Positions 12,890 through 22,639 of a stretch of 64,000 bases of DNA are shown piece after piece; the first letter of the stretch is position 1; every line of letters begins with the position of its first letter. The notes beneath the pieces were generated by a model that did not search any database, had not been told where the DNA came from, and saw only the letters and a program-made list of their open reading frames with translations. Made by a program: the position numbers and the translations under genes. This DNA is from Neoechinorhynchus agilis (taxonomy: Eukaryota > Acanthocephala): NCBI GenBank assembly GCA_051530055.1, contig CM121343.1, positions 6,448,001 through 6,512,000 of the forward strand, written 5' to 3'.

Positions 12890-14770
12890 TGTTATCCATA
12901 TTTATTAATTGCGAAATATTTCACAAGGTTTTTCTCGCCTCTTCAGTCGCTATTGAATGTAAGTTTTAAATGTGTGAGTTGATGTCTTGGCGAATCCTGT
13001 CCCCGGTGTTATCAATACTCATTTATTTGAGAAATATTTCACAAGGTTTTTTCGCCTCTTCAGTCGCCATTGATTGTAAGTTTTAAATGTGTGAGTTGGT
13101 GTCTTGGCGAATTCGGTCCCCAGTGTTGTCGATACTCATTTATTTGAGAAATATTTCACAAGGTTTTCCTTGCCTCTTCAGTCGCTATTGATTGTAAGTT
13201 TTAAATGTGTGAGTTGGTGTCTTGGCGAATTCGGTCCCCAGTGTTGTCGATACTCATTTATTTGAGAAATATTTCACAAGGTTTTCCTTGCCTCTTCAGT
13301 CGCTATTGATTGTAAGTTTTAAATGTGTGAGTTGGTGTCTTGGCGAATTCGGTCCCCAGTGTTGTCGATACTCATTTATTTGAGAAATATTTCACAAGGT
13401 TTTCCTTGCCTCTTCAGTCGCCATTGATTGTAAGTTTTAAATGTGTGAGTTGCGAATCCTGTCCCCGGTGTTATCGATACTCATTTATTTGAGAAATATT
13501 TCACAAGGTTTTCCTTGCCTCTTCAGTCGCTATTGATTGTAAGTTTTAAATGTGTGAGTTGCGAATCCTGTCCCCGGTGTTGTCGATACTCATTTATTTG
13601 AGAAATATTTCACAAGGTTTTCCTTGCCTCTTCAGTCGCTATTGATTGTAAGTTTTAAATGTGTGAGTTGCGAATTCTGTCCCCGGTGTTGTCGATACTC
13701 ATTTATTTGAGAAATATTTCACAAGGTTTTCCTTGCCTCTTCAGTCGCTATTGATTGTAAGTTTTAAATGTGTGAGTTGCGAATTCGGTCCCCAGTGTTG
13801 TCGATACTCATTTATTTGAGAAATATTTCACAAGGTTTTCCTTGCCTCTTCAGTCGCTATTGATTGTAAGTTTTAAATGTGTGAGTTGCGAATTCTGTCC
13901 CCAGTGTTGTCGATACTCATTTATTTGAGAAATATTTCACAAGGTTTTCCTTGCCTCTTCAGTCGCCATTGATTGTAAGTTTTAAATGTGTGAGTTGCGA
14001 ATCCTGTCCCCGGTGTTGTCGATACTCATTTATTTGAGAAATATTTCACAAGGTTTTCCTTGCCTCTTCAGTCGCTATTGATTGTAAGTTTTAAATGTGT
14101 GAGTTGGTGTCTTGGCGAATTCGGTTCCCAGTGTTGTCGATACTCATTTATTTGAGAAATATTTCACAAGGTTTTCCTTGCCTCTTCAGTCGCTATTGAT
14201 TGTAAGTTTTAAATGTGTGAGTTGGTGTCTTGGCGAATTCGGTTCCCAGTGTTGTCGATACTCATTTATTTGAGAAATATTTCACAAGGTTTTCCTTGCC
14301 TCTTCAGTCGCTATTGATTGTAAGTTTTAAATGTGTGAGTTGGTGTCTTGGCGAATCCTGTCCCCAGTGTTGTCGATACTCATTTATTTGAGAAATATTT
14401 CACAAGGTTTTCGTTGCCTCTTCAGTCGCCATTGATTGTAAGTTTTAAATGTGTGAGTTGGTGTCTTGGCGAATCCTGTCCACGGTGTTATCGATACTTA
14501 TTTATTTGAGAAATATTTCACAAGATTTTCCTTGCCTCTTCAGTCGCTATTGATTGTAAGTTTTAAATGTGTGAGTTGGTGTCTTGGCGAATTCGGTTCC
14601 CAGTGTTGTCGATACTCATTTATTTGAGAAATATTTCACAAGGTTTTCCTTGCCTCTTCAGTCGCTATTGATTGTAAGTTTTAAATGTGTGAGTTGGTGT
14701 CTTGGCGAATCCTGTCCACGGTGTTATCGATACTTATTTATTTGAGAAATATTTCACAAGGTTTTTCTCG
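12890..14770. repeat. PLE-terminus tandem array, 17 copies of 109-120 bp
   Basis: The string GAAATATTTCACAAGG occurs 17 times from about 12912 to 14749. Two unit lengths alternate in blocks, about 109 and about 118-120 bp, differing by a GGTGTCTTG insertion. Each unit also contains CTTGCCTCTTCAGTCGC and GTTGTCGATACTCATTTATT. The same sequence forms the inverted ends of the PLE pieces at 15.4-15.5 kb and 60.05-60.72 kb, so the array is an amplified PLE terminal repeat. On the minus strand each unit carries CTGAAGA, a CAAGG/CCTTG hairpin and GAAA (see findings). Confidence 0.9.
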
Positions 14771-15290
14771 CCTAGGCATGTTATCCCCGCTTTCGTTAAC
14801 AGAATGGTCTATATGAGGGGCAAGCTGGTCAACAGGCGGTCGATTCGTGCTACGTTGGAGAAACTTAGAGAACAATGCCTAATGATGAGCTTGAGGAACT
14901 CTAGGGAGTCATTGCATTTTCTCAAGCGGAATTTGTTCAAGTATAGGGAGGAACTGCGCTCGTTGTGTTCAACAGGATGCTTGGAACGAATTATGGAGAT
15001 GATCGATAGAAGCGTAGCTCCGTCATACCGGTCGATCCCATGGGCTACCCATTTCGCTACCTCTCACGTTGGTGCCAGCCCAGCCTTCGAGATTGAGGTG
15101 ATGCACAAGGCATCCGATCCGGTGGATCTCTCGATTGCCGAAGCGCTATGCATTAATCGTGAGAAAGTAGTTGGATTGAGCGGGGTTACGAGCAGCAAGG
15201 ACAGACACAACGAGGCAGAGGGGATGCTCAATAAGAGGGATGAGCTGACGGACAGCGTTGCCCTCCTCTGATTCCTTTTCAGACAACCGA
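14771..15290 (+). mobile_element. Penelope-like element fossil, N-terminal coding part
   Basis: An open stretch follows the terminal-repeat array without a break. After HVIPAFVNRM it is rich in leucine, arginine and glutamate, and predicted to be helical, as in the N-terminal region of PLE proteins upstream of the reverse transcriptase. No reverse transcriptase or endonuclease follows; the piece is bounded by an inverted terminal-repeat copy at 15.4-15.5 kb. It is a broken, partial element. The PLE assignment rests mainly on the shared ends with the GIY-YIG fragment at 60 kb. Confidence 0.55.
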
Positions 15291-15296
15291 AGAAAA

Positions 15297-15335
15297 GCTT
15301 CCTGACGAAGACGCAAGGCGTCGAAAATTTGAAGC
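15297..15335 (+). ncRNA. Candidate minimal hammerhead ribozyme
   Basis: The 39 nt read GCTTC, CTGACGA, A, GACGC, AAG, GCGTC, GAAA, ATTT, GAAGC. This gives stem I (GCUUC/GAAGC, 5 bp), the CUGANGA box, stem II (GACGC/GCGUC, 5 bp, AAG loop), the GAAA box and a one- or two-pair stem III ending in a UUU cleavage triplet next to stem I. One extra A sits between CUGACGA and stem II. Minimal type I hammerheads with tiny stem III are known from Penelope-like elements. An identical copy lies at 53916-53954 on the other strand. Activity is untested. Confidence 0.5.
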
Positions 15336-15339
15336 AAGA

Positions 15340-15515
15340 AATAAATAAAACACCCATTTTCCGTTCGATAATAAATCTGGAATAAAGACACCAACTCACA
15401 CATTTAAAACTTACAATCAATGGCGACTGAAGAGGCAAAGAAAACCTTGTGAAATATTTCTCAAATAAATGAGTAACGACAACATCGGGGACAGGATTCG
15501 CCAAGGTACAATCAT
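15340..15515 (-). mobile_element. Inverted PLE terminal-repeat copy
   Basis: From about 15372 the sequence is the reverse complement of one unit of the 12.9-14.8 kb array (ACACATTTAAAACTTAC, GCGACTGAAGAGGC, GGACAGGATTCGCC) and ends at GTACAATC near 15520. The PLE copy at 60.7 kb ends at the same GTACAATC. Together with the array it brackets the PLE coding fossil between inverted ends. Confidence 0.75.
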
Positions 15516-16450
15516 TTTATTATTAGGAAATATTTCGAAAGAGGAAACATCGACTTATCAATCGTTGCTTACTCAAATTTTATACTACCCTGACGGATTT
15601 TCTTTTAATTAGAGGGAAATGAGAAAAATAAAGTTTCACCTCGATTTTAAGAAATTTCGAATTGTAAAAGGAATGAAAATTTAACAGATTTATGGACGAC
15701 AAAGCATGTGAAGCGTATGAACGTAATTTATGAATTTGAATAGCGGAAAACAGATTAAATCTCCTAAGGAAAACACTGTCAATTTCGATATCCGATACAA
15801 TAAATACGAAAATAAATTTTCTACAAAAGTATCAATAACTTTAATGAAATCTAATGTCTGAGATAAAGCAACAATCTCGTCTAAAATGAGTATTGTCTTC
15901 AATTAAAATGAAGTGATTGAACTATTGTCGATAACAGGCGCTGATTTCTAATATAAAATCGATTTTCATACACGCACACGCAAAATGGTCATTATATTCA
16001 AAACTAAAATTTTATGAACTAAATAAATTGTTAAAAAAATACGACAGCGAAAAGTGATTTGAAAGTTGAATTCTAATAACGAGCCATAGACAATTATTGA
16101 ACTACCTTATTACCAAGTCCTTCAACGGAAGAAAATTTCCTTCACTTAAGAAGTTTTCGTTTGGGGAAAAGTAACAGTCTTAATCGGTTCCTCTGAGAAA
16201 TGTTCCAATTTTTGGGAACGGCGAAATTTTATTTCGTTCCCTTTTAACTTCATCTGGACCATAGAAGCTCGTTGGTCTGATTTCAATATTTCTGCATTAT
16301 CCTACGATTTTTCAATTTCAGGGTAAGAAATAAAGCCTTTAAAGCGTTCTATAAAATGTATATTTTCATAGTTTAAATTATGAATGTCTAAAAATCGCGA
16401 GAGATGTTGAATTGTCTTTAGATTTGAAAAACGCAATTTTATTATCCACG
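15516..16450. other. AT-rich intergenic DNA, nothing recognised
   Basis: No exon-like stretch or repeat seen; a 70-codon minus-strand open frame (15902-15690) has no recognisable features. Confidence 0.45.
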
Positions 16451-16454
16451 AGAT

Positions 16455-17865
16455 TTAAAAACGTTGCGCTCCCGACGAAGTTCGTAGAACGTCTTTTTAA
16501 TCGAAATAATTATTTCGACCGAGGGTGTAGACTTCTAACCATAATAATTCTCTAATCACATTCCCTCCGGTATCTCACATATCGACAATTAGAGAAATAA
16601 CTTATCGTTAGCATCGGCCACTTTTTCAATTTTATTTGGTTATGATTCCATTTGGCAGATTTCTCGGAATCTTGTTGATTTATCTATTAATTAGAGAAGT
16701 CTACATCCGCGGTCGAAATAATTATTTCGATTAAAGACGTTCTGCGAACCTCGTCGGGTTTTGTTTACTAACAAACTGAGATGATGAACCCTTTAAGAGG
16801 TTCGTAGAACGTCTTTTTAATCGAAATAATTATTTCGACCGAGGGTGTAGACTTCTAACCATAATAATTCTCTAATCACATTCCCTCCGGTATCTCACAT
16901 ATCGACAATTAGAGAAGTAACTTATCGTTAGCATCGGCCACTTTTTCAATTTTATTTGGTTATGATTCCATTTGGCAGATTTCTCGGAATCTTGTTGATT
17001 TATCTATTAATTAGAGAAGTGTTTAGAAGTCTACATCCGCGGTCGAAATAATTATTTCGATTAAAGACGTTCTGCGAACCTCGTCGGGTTTTGTTTACTA
17101 ACAAACTGAGATGATGAACCCTAAGAGGTTCGTAGAACGTCTTTTTAATCGAAATAATTATTTCGACCGAGGGTGTAGACTTCTAACCATAATAATTCTC
17201 TAATCACATTCCCTCCGGTATCTCACATATCGACAATTAGAGAAGTAACTTATCGTTAGCATCGGCCACTTTTTCAATTTTATTTGGTTATGATTCCATT
17301 TGGCAGATTTCTCGGAATCTTGTTGATTTATCTATTAATTAGAGAAGTGTTTAGAAGTCTACATCCGCGGTCGAAATAATTATTTCGATTAAAGACGTTC
17401 TGCGAACCTCGTCGGGTTTTGTTTACTAACAAACTGAGATGATGAACCCTTTAAGAGGTTCGTAGAACGTCTTTTTAATCGAAATAATTATTTCGACCGA
17501 GGGTGTAGACTTCTAACCATAATAATTCTCTAATCACATTCCCTCCGGTATCTCACATATCGACAATTAGAGAAGTAACTTATCGTTAGCATCGGCCACT
17601 TTTTCAATTTTATTTGGTTATGATTCCATTTGGCAGATTTCTCGGAATCTTGTTGATTTATCTATTAATTAGAAGTTTAGAAGTCTACATCCGCGGTCGA
17701 AATAATTATTTCGATCAAAGACGTTCTGCGAACCTCGTCGGGTTTTGTTTACTAACAAACTGAGATGATGAACCCTTTAAGAGGTTCGTAGAACGTCTTT
17801 TTAATCGAAATAATTATTTCGACCGAGGGTGTAGACTTCTAACCATAATAATTCTCTAATCACAT
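16455..17865. repeat. Tandem array of ~320-333-bp units holding a palindromic element
   Basis: The string CGAAATAATTATTTCGACCG recurs at about 16500, 16820, 17148, 17478 and 17811. Each unit joins a palindromic element (TTAGAAGTCTACATCC ... GACGTTCTGCGAACC ... complement) to about 150 bp of non-palindromic DNA (TCACATTCCCTCCGG ... GGCAGATTTCTCGG). Neighbouring units are almost identical, so amplification is recent. Confidence 0.9.
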
Positions 17866-19388
17866 TCCCCTCTACCTCCTCCTCGCACATATCGACAAAA
17901 TTTCAATCGATTCAGATTATGTATGGTCGCAATAATCCTCACAAAAAAATTAATCCTATTTACCGCGTTCTGGTCTGTAATGAGTCCATGTTTCCGATAT
18001 TTTTTCGGTTTCATTATTTATCTCCCCTTTTGATAATTTTCTCCAGTGTCGATTTCATAAATTCATAATAAATCGTTTTTTTTAACAAATTCGTCCACTA
18101 AACCGAAAATCGAACGAATGCTTTTAGAGGCACTCGTTGCCATCTATACACAACCACAATAAGTGAACTGTTGTAAAGAAGTTGTTCATTGATAGATTTT
18201 GTTTGGTGATTGAGAAAATAAAAATTAATTTTATAAATTCAATATTTCTCAAGCTCCCGACGAGACGGATCAAATATTATGTGAAAGGAAATTAATAAAT
18301 TAATCTCTATTTTCTCAATCACGAAACAAAAATAAACTTTCATTAACTGTTCATTCTCCTCGAGTAAAGGATGCTCCAACACTTGACACATAAACCGTTG
18401 GACTTTAGTCGTAAAATTAATTCCACTCACTTTTCTATATAAATTTTATGAAAATATCCTTTGTTTTTGTGGGAAAATGCCAAACTGACTTTGTCAAAAA
18501 TACCGATTTAATTCCAGAGTCCGCTGCAGGTTTACTTTTCCGCGATACATTGTACCAAAGTATTAAATGGCCGTTATTCTTCTAAAAAATTACTAGAAAA
18601 CAATCGCTATGCTCGAACATTTATGGAAAATATTTCAATAAAGTCGAATTGGCCTTATCGATTTCGGTATTCTGACAATCGTTTTGGCATCTTTGTGCAA
18701 CAATTAAAACGCCGATTGTTTATGGCCGCCAGTGTTGTTTAGCAGAACTTTTAAATGGTTTTTAGCTTCCTTTGCGATGGATTGGCAACAAGATTCCACC
18801 GCGCTGGATTGAATTTCTAATGTTTAATGCTATTCGAAAATGGGTCGAAATACTTGGTTCCTCCTAGCAATTACGAGCCGGCATCACTTTTTTAGATCGC
18901 TAAAAAGATTAAAGTTTCGTTCATCAAAAGAGCGAACCATTCCGTGTCTTTTAACAACACCGGGGCTTCTGTTGTTTTTGAAATGGATAAAACTTGGTAC
19001 CTACCCGAGTTTAGCAATTAAAGTTGTAAGCGCCAAAAATAAGTCTTACCATTTTTTAAATATTAAATTCAATCAAATCGACGACTCTCTTGATGCGATT
19101 TAGTGCCTATTTTCAAGCTATATAAATGGATCGTCGTGGTGTTGGATGCTTCGGATCCGATTCTTCGTCCGAAGAGTTTTTTGGACTGGACGTTGGATTT
19201 TCCCCACAGGTGATGGGAGCCCTAAGCCCCTGCGCATGTTGCCGAGATCCGTCTACACGATCGATGGCGAAACTACAAGTTGAGACGGTGATAATGATTG
19301 ACGGTTGCATTTCCCTACTTTAGCGTTTCCCGACACTATCAAATGGAACATGTTCATTCCTTATGCTAGAAACGGATAATTGTTTTAG
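17866..19388. other. Intergenic DNA upstream of SNAPC3
   Basis: Three short open frames (18430-18239 minus, 18840-19103 plus, 19126-19323 plus) show no domain or conserved motif. The sequence just before 19389 ends in TTGTTTTAG, an acceptor-like motif directly abutting the SNAPC3 start codon. Confidence 0.45.
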
Positions 19389-20631
19389 ATGAGTGATCAG
19401 GGATTGGCACCACCTTCCACGCAATATTCCACTCGTCCTCTTTCAGCAATTGGTACAGCTTCAGCAGAGACAAAGTTGCTGAATATTGGTGGATTCATTG
19501 AGGATTGGAAGACTCGATTTAGGTTAAATTCGAAAATAAATATTAACGGGCGCGATGAGCCTGAGTTATTTGACAAGATTCATGGAGGTCGATGCATGAA
19601 TCCTGTTAAGAAAGGCAATTTCTAGCAATAAACAAGCAGGATTTAGTGGGCCTTTCTTCGATTTGTTCGCCTTCTCGGTTAGTGAACGAACCAAGTTTAG
19701 CCAAGGCAACCACGCCTGAGGCTTTGAATCCAGGACGTACGATCACAGCTCAACACATGCAAGAGTGCTTTAGTACTGTGAAGCCGCATTCCAACACTAA
19801 TAGATCTTTAAACGAGAATTATGAAGATTTGGTGAAGAAACAAGGACTTACCGAGGTAAAAGAAATAAAAGCAGTGCTCACGTATAGCATTCATTATCCA
19901 TTGATTGAAAGGAGTCACTCGGACTTGAGTAACTCGGCCGATTATTTGATCCATAGCGACCTTACATTGTTTGACATCAGAAAAAGTCTGAGATGTATGC
20001 ATGAATATAGAAGAGTCGGGGAACTATCAAATGATCCAAGTGCGTTACTGACTCTTCCGGAAAGTCGGCAGGTGTATCCGGGTAGTTACATGTTTATCGA
20101 AGGCGTTTTCTATACGGAATCCTTTGAGTATTGTGTATGTTCGCCGATTGCCGATTTCCTCAGGAAAGCCGCCAATCAACCGAGTAGATATCCCATCAAA
20201 CCAATGAAGGACACGAAATTAGTGGATCTGTCCATTCATCTGGGTAATGAGTGATTGATCTAATTTAAGAAAAAGAAGATCAATCACTCTTTAGGCCATA
20301 TTTGATCTGCCACCAAAATCAATGTGAGCATGTACTCGTGTTCATTGACGTCACAATTATGACAATGGATAGTTTAAAATCAGTGGACCTTTATCCCATA
20401 ATAATTTATCATGGACGAAATGCACCAAAGTACTGCTTTATGTGCCAAAAAATAATCGCCAAATGGATAATATTCCATTCGCCTTTCTTACCTAATGAAA
20501 AAGCGGCTCTGTGCCACAATTGCCTCATGAGTACTCATTATGATCATAAAAATAAGCCAAAAAAAGAATTGCTGGATGAACAGGACGGGAATCCTCGATT
20601 CAAACTATTTCATCTTGCTCAAAATGACTAG
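19389..20631 (+). CDS. SNAPC3: snRNA-activating protein complex subunit 3 (SNAPC3-like)
   Basis: SNAPC3 helps SNAPc bind the proximal sequence element of snRNA promoters (RNA polymerase II and III). Exons are 19389-19604, 19640-20250 and 20295-20631, giving about 387 residues. Intron 1 is about 35 nt (GTTAAG...GCAG, alternative acceptor 3 nt upstream); intron 2 is 44 nt (GTGATT...TTTAG). The C-terminal half is diagnostic: LTLFDIRKSLRCMHEYRRV, PGSYMFIEGVFYTE, VDLSIHLG, then YLICHQNQCEHVLVFID and a four-cysteine zinc motif (CFMC...CHNC) ending in HYD, as in vertebrate and plant SNAPC3. The N-terminal 70 residues are poorly conserved, as usual. The start ATG follows an acceptor-like TTTTAG. The gene lies 406 bp upstream of GCNA on the same strand. 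Intron 2 begins and nearly ends with an 11-bp inverted repeat. Confidence 0.85.
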
Positions 20632-21037
20632 TTTTGCCGTGATAAAACTTTCTATGAACAATTTAAGTGTTGCATTTTTAGAACTTTTCTATCATCCACA
20701 ATGAACAAAATGAGCGTCAGTCCTCGTCATTTTAATGAACATTTTCGCTTAAATACGGGCTCGTTGCTCTTTTCTTTAACCTGTTTGGTTCAATCGTCAA
20801 ATCCTCAACATCATCCAATGGAGTTTTCTTTAGACATTTCCTCACCATTATCGATTTTCGCCTAGGACTTTGTGTTATCTCCCGTCACGTGTTCTATATA
20901 GCCAACTCCAACAGATTTAGATTCTAGGTCACAGCTTGTTCGATATCAAAAACCAACGAAGTCTTTGGGATTTCTCTTCTCCGTTTGATTCCGCCATTTA
21001 AAACGCGAGTTCTTATTTTAGATTTGTTTTATTATAC
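20632..21037. other. Spacer between SNAPC3 and GCNA
   Basis: About 400 bp holding the SNAPC3 3' flank and GCNA promoter region. An acceptor-like TTATTTTAG ends near 21020, about 17 nt before the GCNA ATG. Confidence 0.4.
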
Positions 21038-22444
21038 ATGAGCAATCGTAGATATCCAGTCGTTGACCTCAGTGATTTGAACAGCGATTCAAGTGATGAA
21101 GAAGTCATATCGGCAACCAATAAAAGGATTCAGAACCACAGACGATATGAAATTGAACATATTCCAAGTAAATTGGAGCGTAGCTGTCATGAGGACACAG
21201 GGTTCAAGGTTTCAACTAAAGACGGAATTGAACAGTCTCTTCGAAGCCATAAAGACAATGATTCAAATTTAGTGGAAGCATTACATTTTCAGCTAAGTGA
21301 GCATCCATTAGAACCCAACGTTTTTAATGTTCAAAACCGACGGGCTATATCGGTAGAGGCGGATCTATCACTTTCCCTTGACAATTCAAATTTAAGTATT
21401 AATACCAGTTATTCGAATCCAGAAAAAAAGACAAAATCGAATAAGCGAAAAGTGATGATAGAGTCATCCGATTCTGATCGTGACAGTGACTCTTCTAAGT
21501 CGAAATTTTCAGAGCCAGAAACTGAATTATGCTTCTCCGTGTCTCATAGTGATACTAAGATCTCAAGGGAATGGAACTCAAATTTTAGAAGATTGTCATT
21601 AAGTTCTAACCTTCAAGAAGACAGCTTCATCGTTGAAGATTCTTCTTTTCGTCGAAATGAAATATTTCCGGAAAGTGTTAAGCGGAACTCATCACCTACC
21701 TCTCATCCTTCGCAATGTGAATATCTTGACTTGATAACATCACTTAACGCAGAAATCGATGGAAATTGCAAGCGGCATACGAATGCGGTATACATTTTAA
21801 GCCACTTCCCAGGAAATTGGAAATTGGCTGCAAAGTTTATCTACGAAGATGCCAATATTCATGTATTTCGAGGACAGCTTCCCTCTGACATTGAAATAAA
21901 ATGGAATAAACGCCTCACGATGACAGCAGGGAGGTTTATATGGAGAAAACCAAAATCTGACAATCAATTTACGAAATGTTTCATTGAAATGTCTTCTAAG
22001 CTAAACAATACTGTCCAACGATTCAGAGACACTTTATTGCATGAGATGTGCCACGTCGCGAATGTAATGATTGATAATTTAACTAATGAGAATCATGGGA
22101 AGCATTGGAAGAAATGGACTAAAAAGGTCGCCAAGCAATATCCACAGATCCCTCCAATAAAAACGTTCCACGAATATGTAACCGATAAAAAGTATCGGTA
22201 TAGATGCGTTGGATGCAATAAAGTCATCAGCGGACTTCATAAATTAAGAAATCTCCAAAGTTACCGGTGTGTTCGATGTCACGGACGTTTTGTTCGGGAT
22301 ACAAAAGTTGACACAAACAAAAAGGAATTAAACTCATTCGCTAAATTTGTGAAAGATAACTACGCAAATACCAAATCGAGATATGGAAAAAACTTCGGGG
22401 ACACAATGAAAATGTTAAGTGTAGAGTATCGCAAAAACAAATGA
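21038..22444 (+). CDS. GCNA: GCNA/ACRC-type SprT-like metalloprotease
   Basis: GCNA is a germline-linked SprT-family protein that acts on DNA-protein crosslinks. One intact exon encodes 468 residues. The N-terminal half is acidic and serine-rich, predicted disordered, and starts with VVDLSDLNSDSSDEE, which looks like a SUMO-interacting motif followed by acids. The SprT-like domain starts near residue 235; HEMCH (residues 335-339) with HG at 353-354 supplies the catalytic zinc site. A zinc ribbon follows (YRCVGC ... YRCVRC, about 390-420). The C-terminus (SFAKFVKDNYANTKSRYG) resembles the HMG-like end of GCNA proteins. Nothing essential is missing. A poly(A)-like AATAAA lies near 22467. The repeat array at 22.6 kb starts shortly after. 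Confidence 0.9.
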   Translation: MSNRRYPVVDLSDLNSDSSDEEVISATNKRIQNHRRYEIEHIPSKLERSCHEDTGFKVSTKDGIEQSLRSHKDNDSNLVEALHFQLSEHPLEPNVFNVQNRRAISVEADLSLSLDNSNLSINTSYSNPEKKTKSNKRKVMIESSDSDRDSDSSKSKFSEPETELCFSVSHSDTKISREWNSNFRRLSLSSNLQEDSFIVEDSSFRRNEIFPESVKRNSSPTSHPSQCEYLDLITSLNAEIDGNCKRHTNAVYILSHFPGNWKLAAKFIYEDANIHVFRGQLPSDIEIKWNKRLTMTAGRFIWRKPKSDNQFTKCFIEMSSKLNNTVQRFRDTLLHEMCHVANVMIDNLTNENHGKHWKKWTKKVAKQYPQIPPIKTFHEYVTDKKYRYRCVGCNKVISGLHKLRNLQSYRCVRCHGRFVRDTKVDTNKKELNSFAKFVKDNYANTKSRYGKNFGDTMKMLSVEYRKNK

Positions 22445-22639
22445 ATGGCTTAAAGAATGTCTACGATTAAAATAAATTGTCGAAATGAAGTTGTGGTGTT
22501 GTTCGAGTGAAGACAGTGAAGCTTCTGTAAGTCGACAATTTATCCATAGGCAAGTATCAAAAATGGCCGCAACGTAACCAAAACATCATTCTCTTAAGCA
22601 TTTTACCACACGTTGAAGATTCAGATAAGGTTAATCATC

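Noticed and set aside
18840-19323. Two open frames upstream of SNAPC3
   Set aside because: No motif, no splice logic linking them to the gene.
20251-20294. A non-canonical intron in SNAPC3
   Set aside because: A canonical 44-nt GT...AG intron restores the family sequence exactly (GNEPYLICHQ).
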